A DNA stretch of 51,334 nucleotides, from NCBI RefSeq assembly GCF_003628145.1, contig NZ_RBZV01000004.1:21588-72921 (forward strand). Direction: 5' to 3'. Positions 45,383-51,334 of the stretch are shown one piece after another. Each line of letters begins with the position of its first letter. Positions within the stretch are counted from its first letter, which is position 1. Made by a program: the position numbers and the translations under genes. Source of the stretch: Trinickia fusca (GTDB taxonomy: Bacteria > Pseudomonadota > Gammaproteobacteria > Burkholderiales > Burkholderiaceae). The notes below the pieces were generated by a model, which saw only the letters and a program-made list of their open reading frames with translations, was not told the DNA's origin and did not search any database.

Positions 45383-46109
45383 GGTGAGGACGCCAAGCGC
45401 TGGTTCGAATGACTGACGAGGGCTCCGGGTGCGGCATCATCGGCCTGGCCTCGAACTGCCCTCGTGGGCGCGCATGTTACCAGTCGCGTCAGCCATTGAA
45501 GCGCCTTGAGCCACACAAGCTCGGAGGCTCGGCGTCAATGCGCCGGCCCATCACCTGTCAGGAAGGCAGAGCCAGATACGGCGGCCGTCCTCGGTGCGAA
45601 TTTGTCATCGAACGCAAAGGCAATATTCGTCGGGAAGGCGACCAGGCTCCGCTTTCCTATCAATGCCCCATAGAAATCCCCCGTTACGCGTCACGCATAT
45701 TTTATCGACCACCGAAATGAAACCCACTCCTCATATCCGATATGGCTAATATCAATTTCCTAAAAATCAAAATATCGACGACACTCAATTTTCAACGCCC
45801 ACCCAACAACCCGATTCAATAAAAAATTGCCCACACCTGCAAATTTGACCCTTCGCGATTTTCATTCTTTTTTGTTAGTCATTTTTTCCGCAACATCAAC
45901 ACCCAATAACGCACGCACACGTCTGTCTTACTACGACGCGCCGTAGTGCGTGCACGCACAGGCAGAGCAAGCATTTCGAGGCAAGCGGCTTTTATCGGTC
46001 GACACTACTATTCTTCATATTTGCCTATACGCTGCGCATTTGCTAGGTTATGGAGAATTCACGCCAGAACAAAAAATTGCCGCAGCCCATTATCCGGCAG
46101 GAGGCATCC
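45383..46109. other. Long AT-rich leader region before the NRPS
   Basis: About 730 bases hold no recognisable gene. The stretch 45710-45910 is the most AT-rich in the window, with T-runs near 45868-45890. A nested dyad lies at 45911-45953. A possible sigma-70-like pair TTGCCT / TAGGTT (46021-46026 and 46044-46049, 17-base spacing) precedes the small ORF. The composition is what H-NS-type proteins silence. Confidence 0.45.
45911..45953. promoter_or_regulatory. Nested inverted repeats upstream of the NRPS
   Basis: Outer arms GCACGCAC (45911-45918) and GTGCGTGC (45946-45953) enclose an inner perfect dyad ACTACG-ACGCGC-CGTAGT (45930-45947). The inner and outer right arms share two bases, so the two hairpins are mutually exclusive. 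It could be an operator or an RNA switch. Confidence 0.4.
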
Positions 46110-46343
46110 ATGCCCACAAAACCCAGCGAAAAGACAATAACGATCGAAAGGATTTGTCTCGCCTTATCAGATGACGATTCGCATTCGATCATCGATTCGT
46201 CACATCGAATGCGTAACCTGATCGATGCGGAACAGCTATATTCCTCCGCTGTCGATCGATATTCCATTCTTTGCAACGAAATTCACCCCGTAAGCGCCGA
46301 TTCGTCGCGCAACACAGCCTTTTACCGGGCTCAGTGCGGCTGA
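46110..46343 (+). CDS. Small ORF upstream of the NRPS
   Basis: A 77-residue frame from the ATG at 46110 with a very good CAGGAGG seven bases before it (MPTKPSEKTITIERICLALSDDDS...). It is acidic and Ser-rich, with no signal peptide or family resemblance, and its base composition is lower in GC than the NRPS. The start region GGAGGCATCC-ATG resembles that of the NRPS (GGAGGGTGGCATCC-GTG). It may be a real small protein, a leader peptide, or the stub of an older gene start. MbtH-like motifs are absent. Confidence 0.35.
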   Translation: MPTKPSEKTITIERICLALSDDDSHSIIDSSHRMRNLIDAEQLYSSAVDRYSILCNEIHPVSADSSRNTAFYRAQCG

Positions 46344-46513
46344 ACGTCTCCGCACCGATTTAGCCGTTCTGCTTACTGCTACGTAGTGCCGTACCCGCCG
46401 CCAAGCTGGCGGCTGCTTGCGCTCGGCCTTTCGCTGCTGTCGCCATGGCGCGCCGCAAGCAACGCACCCCATTCAAGGACAACTCGACTGACTCCGTTCG
46501 GAGGGTGGCATCC

Positions 46514-49500
46514 GTGAACAAACCGAAAATCGATGAGCTCCAGACGCTCACCGCGCCCCAGCTGGAAATGTGGTTTGCTCAGCAGCTCGAACCGCAGAAC
46601 CCACTCTTTGACAGCCGCGCTTATGTTGATATTCGAGGCTCCATCGATTCACACGTGTTTGAGCAGGCGCTGCACCGCTTCATCATGGATGCGCAGGCGT
46701 TGCATTTCCATTTCGTCGAAACATCCAAGGGCCCCATGCAACTGCTCGGCGAGCCCGCCCTGCCTGAGCTGCGCTTCGTGGACGTATCGGGCGAAGCCGA
46801 TCCTTTCATAACTTGCTGGGATGCGATGCAGGCCGAGGCCAGCAAGCTCTACGACCTGCTCAACGGGCCGCTTTTCAGTCACATGCTGTTCAAGCTCGGC
46901 GACGAGCGTTACGTGTGGTATCAGCGCTATCACCACATCGTCATGGACGGCGCGAGCGTGTCGATCGCGATCGACCGGGTCGCACAGATTTATACGGCGC
47001 TGATGTGCAAACAGCCGGTTCCGGCCGCGAACTTCGGGTCGATCGAGCCGATGCTGCAAGGCGATCCGGCCTACCGGCAGTCGCAGCGCTACGCAAACGA
47101 TCGTCTCTATTGGCACGATTACGTCGCTACGCTGCCGGCTGCTGAAACGGTATCGGGTGCACCAGCCGATTCGAGCGGCTTCTTCAGGCGGACCTCCGCA
47201 TCGCTTCCCGTTGCTTTAGGCGACAAGCTCGCAGCGCTCGAAGCACAGCTCGGCCACAAGTGGCCGCAGGTGCTCACCGCCATCGTGGCGGCTTATCTGT
47301 TCCGCGTGAGCAACGGCCGGATAACGGTGTTCGACTTTCCGGTCGCGGCCCGCACGAAGGAGACGCGCGCCCTGCCCGGGACGTTCGCGAACATCCTGCC
47401 GTTGCGGCTGCCCATGACCGGGGAGCACACGCTTGCCGAGCTCACGCAGCTTGCGAACGCAGAGATCTTCAAGCACTTGAAGCATCAGCAGTTTCGCGTG
47501 AAGGAAATCAAGCAGATGTGGGGCATCGCCGCTGGACCGATCTTCGGCCCCCGCATCAATATCATTCCGTTCGAGAACGGATGGACCTTCGACGGCGGCG
47601 CATCGAGCATTCACTCGCTCGCCAACGGCCTCGTCAACGACTTCGCCGTGACCGTGAACGGCATCCCCGGCCACCCTGCTTGCACCTTGTTCGTCGACGG
47701 CAACGCAAAGCTGTACGACGAAGCGAGTGTGGAGGCGCATAAGCGGCGCCTGTTGCATTTCATCGAGGCTGCGCTCGCCGACCCTTGGCTGCCGATCGGT
47801 CAGATCGATCTGCTCGATGCCGAGGAGCGTCGATTGCTGATCGAGACTTGGAACGCTACCGATGCGCCTTATCCCGAGCATCTGTGCATCCATGAACTCG
47901 TCGAGGCGCAGGCGCAGCGCACGCCCAAGGCGATCGCGCTGATCTCGGGGGACGTGCGGCTCTCGTATGCCGAGCTTAATGCTCAGGCCAATCGCCTCGC
48001 TCGCCATCTGCTCGCGCTCGGCATCACCCCCGATACGCGTGTGGCCGTCTGCCTCGAACGCAGTCCCGCGATGGTCGTCGCCTTGCTGGCCATCTTGAAG
48101 GCCGGTGGCGCCTATGTGCCGCTCGATCCCGCCTATCCGAGCACACGCCTGGCGCACATCCTCGTCGACGCCGCCCCTGCGGTCATCTTCGTCGATCCGG
48201 CCGGACGCCATGCTCTGGGCGAGCTACTGAGCCCGCTCGACGAAGCCCCGCCCACGACCTTCACGCTCATCGACCTCGATGCCCACGCGAGCGTCTGGGC
48301 CGCACAGCCTGCCAGCAACATCGGGCCGCACACGTTGCGCCTTACTTCGCAGCACTTGGCTTACGTCATCTACACCTCCGGCTCCACCGGCACCCCCAAG
48401 GGCGTCATGGTCGAGCACCGCCAGCTCGCCAATCTCGTGACCTGGCACATCACGCGCTTTCACTTGCGTCCCGGGTGCCAGGTGCCTTCCGCAGCGGGCC
48501 TGGCCTTCGACGCCTGCACCTGGGAAATCTGGCCCGCGCTGACCAGCGGGGCGACCTTGCTGCTCGCTCCCGCTCAATGCGCACTCGACTCCGCTGCCTT
48601 GCTGCAGTGGTGGCGCGGCCAGTCGATGGAGACGGCGTTCCTCGTCACCCCGCTGGCCTTGCTTGCGATGGAGGCTGGACTACCCGATGGGCTACAGCAC
48701 CTGCTCATCGGCGGCGATCGCGTCACGAACTTACCCGCGGGCCTCCCGCCCTCCGTGCAGATCGTCAACAACTACGGCCCCACGGAGACGACCGTCGTCG
48801 CAACCTCAGGGGTGATCACCCCAGGCGAGGCCGTGCATTCCATCGGCAAGCCGATTGCGAACACGCGCCTCTACCTGCTTGACGAGCATCGCGCGCCGGT
48901 GCCCATTGGCGCGGTTGGCGAACTTTATATTGGCGGGGCGGGCGTCGCTCGCGGCTATCTGAACCGTCCCGAACTCACCGCCCAGCGCTTCTTGCCCGAT
49001 CCCTTCGCACGCGCAGCGGGCTCGGGCTCGGGCTCGGGCGATGCCGACGCCGATGCCGATGCCGATGCCCGCATGTACCGCACGGGCGACCTCGCTCGCT
49101 ACCTGCCCGACGGCAATCTCCTGTTCCTCGGCCGCAACGACGACCAGGTGAAGATCCGCGGCTTTCGCATCGAGCTGGGCGAGATCGAAGCGCAACTCGC
49201 CGCGCATGAAGCCGTGCGCGAAGCAGTCCTCGTCGCACGCTACGACGCGGGCGGCCAGGCGCGTCTGCTCGCTTACGTCGCCATGCGGGAAGACGCACGC
49301 ACGAGCGCATCCGATGCCGACCTCGCCCAGCACCTGCGCGCCCATCTTGCCGACCGCCTGCCCGAGTACATGCTGCCGGCCGCCTTCGTCGTGCTCGACG
49401 CCATGCCGCTGACGGCCAACGGCAAGCTCGATCGCCGCGCACTACCCGAACCCGACGATCAGGCCTTCGCCCAAGCACACACCCACTACGAAGCACCGCA

Positions 49501-51334
49501 AGGCGAAATCGAAACGGCCCTCGCTAGCCTCTGGTGCGAGCTACTGACCCTGGACCGCGTCGGCCGACACGACAACTTCTTCTCCCTCGGTGGACACTCG
49601 CTGCTTGCCGTTCAGTTGATCGAGCGTCTGCGGCGCATGGGCCTCGCCCTCGCCATCCGCGATCTGTTCGAGCATCCGGGCCTCGCGGCGCTCGCACGCA
49701 CACTCGTCAAATCCGCCGACGTCGTCATCCCGGCCAACCGGATCGAACACGATACAACCGCGCTCACGCCCGCGTTGTTGCCGCTCATCGATCTCTCGCA
49801 AGCGGATATCGACTGCATCGTGGCGCGTGTCCCTGAAGGTGTAGCCAATATTCAGGACATCTATGCGCTCTCGCCGCTGCAGGACGGCATCCTCTTTCAC
49901 CATGCGATCAGTACCGAAGGCGACCCGTACTTGCTCAGTGCGCACCTGGCATTTCGCGATCGCGTAGCCCTCGATCGCTACCTTGAAGCGGTGCAGCGCG
50001 TCATCGAGAGACACGACATCCTTCGCACGGCCGTCGTCTGGGAAGATGTCGGCACGCCCGCGCAGGTCGTGTGGCGACGCGCCCGCCTACAGGTGACCGA
50101 GCTGGCACTCGATGAACTCATCTCCCCGGTCACCCGGCAATTGCATGGCCGCTTCGATCCACAGCGCTACAGAATGGATCTGACGCAGGCCCCGCTGCTG
50201 CACTTTGCCATCGCCCCAGCGCCCGACGGCCGCTGGCACGCCTTGATGTTGCTGCATCACCTCGTCGGGGATCACACGACGCTCGAGATCCTTCACGAGG
50301 AAGTTCAGGCGATCGAGAATGGACAGGAACACGTGCTGCCCAAACCGCAGCCGTATCGCAACCTCGTCGCTCAGGCTCGCCTGGGGATGCCCGCTCAGGC
50401 ACATGAGACGTTCTTTCGATCGATGCTCGAGGACATCGACGCACCCACGTTGCCATACGGCCTCACCCCTGATCATCGCGGCGCAGCGCAAGTGCATGAG
50501 GCGCAGCGCAGGCTACCGCTTACCTTGCATGCCCGGCTGCTCGCGCACGCGCGCCATGCCGGCGTCAGTCTGGCCACGCTGTGCCATCTCGCCTGGGCAC
50601 TCGTCCTCGCCCGCACGAGCGGTCAGAGGCGCGTCGTGTTCGGCACCGTGCTGTTCGGGCGCATGGAGGCCGGCGCCGGTGCCGACCGCGCGATGGGTCT
50701 TTACATCAATACGCTGCCGTTGCGGATCGACGTCGATGCTATAGACGTGCGGGCAGCTGTACGCGAAACGCAAATGCGGCTGGCGGCCCTGCTCGCGCAT
50801 GAGCATGCTTCTCTCGTGCTGGCCCAACGCTGTAGCGGGGTGGGCACCAATGATCCGCTCTTCAGCGCGCTGCTGAACTACCGTCATAACGCACCGGTCT
50901 CTCAAGCCGAGAACGGGCCGCAGCTGTTCGGCGTCGAACTGCTGGCCGCACACGAGCGCACCAACTATCCGCTGACGCTCTCCGTCGAAGACTATGGCGA
51001 TGCACTTGCGCTGACCGCTCAGGTCGTCGAGCCGATCGATCCGCACCGGATATGCGCGTATATGCAATGCGCGCTCGAGCAACTGGCCGATGCGTTCGAG
51101 CGCACGGGAACGGAGACGGGCGCTGAGCCGGTCACACTCGAGCACCTGCTGGTCGTGCCCGAAGACGAACGAGCGTTGCTGCTCGCAACATGGAATGCGA
51201 CCGATGCGCCCTATCCCGAACATGCGTGTCTGCATCAACTCGTCGAGGCGCAGGTCGAGCGCACGCCCGATGGCACCGCGGTGATCTCGGGCGATGAGCG
51301 CCTGTCCTATGCGGAGCTCAATGCCCGCGCCAAT
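46514..51334 (+). CDS. Non-ribosomal peptide synthetase, 5' part (C-A-PCP-C-A...)
   Basis: Open from a GTG at 46514 (GGAGG nine bases upstream; ATG at 46445 is in frame too) to the right edge, 1607 residues. C1 (about 1-430) has HHIVMDG (140-146) and resembles the EntF starter condensation domain (RYVWYQRYHH, GLVNDFAV). A1 (about 450-985) has YTSGSTGTPKG (from 620), NNYGPTETTV, YRTGDLARYLPDG, VKIRGFRIELGEIE and NGKLDRRALP. Its eight-position code reads D-A-W-L-L-G-N-V, near the leucine code DAWFLGNV. The PCP has LGGHSL with Ser1029. C2 (about 1085-1510) has HHLVGDH (1248-1254). A second A domain starts near 1560. The N-terminal C domain implies that an acyl starter is delivered in trans. Confidence 0.95.
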   Translation, partial: MNKPKIDELQTLTAPQLEMWFAQQLEPQNPLFDSRAYVDIRGSIDSHVFEQALHRFIMDAQALHFHFVETSKGPMQLLGEPALPELRFVDVSGEADPFITCWDAMQAEASKLYDLLNGPLFSHMLFKLGDERYVWYQRYHHIVMDGASVSIAIDRVAQIYTALMCKQPVPAANFGSIEPMLQGDPAYRQSQRYANDRLYWHDYVATLPAAETVSGAPADSSGFFRRTSASLPVALGDKLAALEAQLGHKWPQVLTAIVAAYLFRVSNGRITVFDFPVAARTKETRALPGTFANILPLRLPMTGEHTLAELTQLANAEIFKHLKHQQFRVKEIKQMWGIAAGPIFGPRINIIPFENGWTFDGGASSIHSLANGLVNDFAVTVNGIPGHPACTLFVDGNAKLYDEASVEAHKRRLLHFIEAALADPWLPIGQIDLLDAEERRLLIETWNATDAPYPEHLCIHELVEAQAQRTPKAIALISGDVRLSYAELNAQANRLARHLLALGITPDTRVAVCLERSPAMVVALLAILKAGGAYVPLDPAYPSTRLAHILVDAAPAVIFVDPAGRHALGELLSPLDEAPPTTFTLIDLDAHASVWAAQPASNIGPHTLRLTSQHLAYVIYTSGSTGTPKGVMVEHRQLANLVTWHITRFHLRPGCQVPSAAGLAFDACTWEIWPALTSGATLLLAPAQCALDSAALLQWWRGQSMETAFLVTPLALLAMEAGLPDGLQHLLIGGDRVTNLPAGLPPSVQIVNNYGPTETTVVATSGVITPGEAVHSIGKPIANTRLYLLDEHRAPVPIGAVGELYIGGAGVARGYLNRPELTAQRFLPDPFARAAGSGSGSGDADADADADARMYRTGDLARYLPDGNLLFLGRNDDQVKIRGFRIELGEIEAQLAAHEAVREAVLVARYDAGGQARLLAYVAMREDARTSASDADLAQHLRAHLADRLPEYMLPAAFVVLDAMPLTANGKLDRRALPEPDDQAFAQAHTHYEAPQGEIETALASLWCELLTLDRVGRHDNFFSLGGHSLLAVQLIERLRRMGLALAIRDLFEHPGLAALARTLVKSADVVIPANRIEHDTTALTPALLPLIDLSQADIDCIVARVPEGVANIQDIYALSPLQDGILFHHAISTEGDPYLLSAHLAFRDRVALDRYLEAVQRVIERHDILRTAVVWEDVGTPAQVVWRRARLQVTELALDELISPVTRQLHGRFDPQRYRMDLTQAPLLHFAIAPAPDGRWHALMLLHHLVGDHTTLEILHEEVQAIENGQEHVLPKPQPYRNLVAQARLGMPAQAHETFFRSMLEDIDAPTLPYGLTPDHRGAAQVHEAQRRLPLTLHARLLAHARHAGVSLATLCHLAWALVLARTSGQRRVVFGTVLFGRMEAGAGADRAMGLYINTLPLRIDVDAIDVRAAVRETQMRLAALLAHEHASLVLAQRCSGVGTNDPLFSALLNYRHNAPVSQAENGPQLFGVELLAAHERTNYPLTLSVEDYGDALALTAQVVEPIDPHRICAYMQCALEQLADAFERTGTETGAEPVTLEHLLVVPEDERALLLATWNATDAPYPEHACLHQLVEAQVERTPDGTAVISGDERLSYAELNARAN
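49018..49071 (+). repeat. In-frame hexanucleotide microsatellite in the A1 domain
   Basis: About three GGCTCG units followed by five GATGCC/GACGCC units encode a Ser-Gly run and then an Asp-Ala run, between LPDPFARAAG and MYRTGDL. All units are 6 bases, so changes keep the frame. The insert lies in a surface loop just before core motif A7. Confidence 0.75.

Noticed and set aside
44508-45440. A 310-codon minus-strand frame
   Set aside because: It overlaps the 265-residue hydrophobic protein in another frame and has Arg/His/Gly-rich composition without membrane or domain features.
47850-51334. Long repeat between 47850-47993 and 51190-51334
   Set aside because: These are the equivalent starts of two adenylation domains in consecutive NRPS modules, which is normal for such genes.

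Overview
The window is about 51 kb of GC-rich DNA with dense, strongly GC-biased coding, interrupted by a few AT-richer patches. Gene content points to a Burkholderia-type betaproteobacterium (Burkholderiaceae such as Burkholderia, Paraburkholderia or Trinickia). The signs are aerobic cobalamin synthesis with CobN, a FabV enoyl reductase, a Gram-negative general porin, several LysR regulators, H-NS-like and DUF1653 small proteins, and a modular NRPS. This is inference from families; there is no rRNA or other species marker.

Layout. (a) 1-6492, minus strand: GNAT acetyltransferase, a small DUF6916-like protein, a tail-collar/MdpB-like protein, then a very large DUF4347 surface protein built of 834-bp tandem repeats that runs off the left edge. 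(b) 7099-10253: a DUF2846 lipoprotein, a LOG/TIGR00725-like protein, and a DoxX-SnoaL pair divergent from a LysR regulator. (c) 10350-30043: a cobalamin region. The minus-strand operon is cobalt transporter, cobW, cobN and a chlI/chlD gene, behind a cobalamin riboswitch. The chlI/chlD gene carries an A7 slippery site plus a 10-bp stem, so it probably makes two chelatase subunits by programmed -1 frameshifting. Divergent from it, cobA (fused to a CobE/CbiG-C domain), cobO and cobB end at a good intrinsic terminator. Five unrelated genes follow (H-NS-like, DUF1653, LysR, thiolase, CaiB-type CoA transferase), then cobD-cobC-DUF1289 and the divergent cobQ. The corrin-ring methyltransferases and the nucleotide-loop genes are not here.

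(d) 30094-36694: a DUF1345 membrane protein, a flavin reductase, a small accessory island, a LysR regulator and a VOC protein. The island (about 31.5-35.1 kb) holds a low-GC GNAT gene with a G9 tract at its start and a 630-residue protein ending in an ApeA-like HEPN domain with the R-x4-H motif. It lies between two 228-bp direct repeats, about 85% identical, that carry broken ends of the neighbouring flavin-reductase and lysR genes. This looks like an old single-crossover integration or duplication. (e) 36773-45382: fabV, an AraC regulator, a porin, then an operon of a PLP fold-type III enzyme, an FAD lactone oxidase and an MFS transporter, and a membrane protein of unknown function. (f) 45383-51334: an AT-rich leader with a nested dyad and a small ORF, then the 5' part of an NRPS gene (C-A-PCP-C-A...) with an EntF-like starter condensation domain and a leucine-like adenylation code. 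The gene runs off the right edge.

Functionally the best-resolved block is cobalt uptake and insertion plus late corrinoid steps under B12 control. The least-explained parts are the repeat-flanked HEPN island, the racemase/lactone oxidase/MFS operon and the NRPS product.
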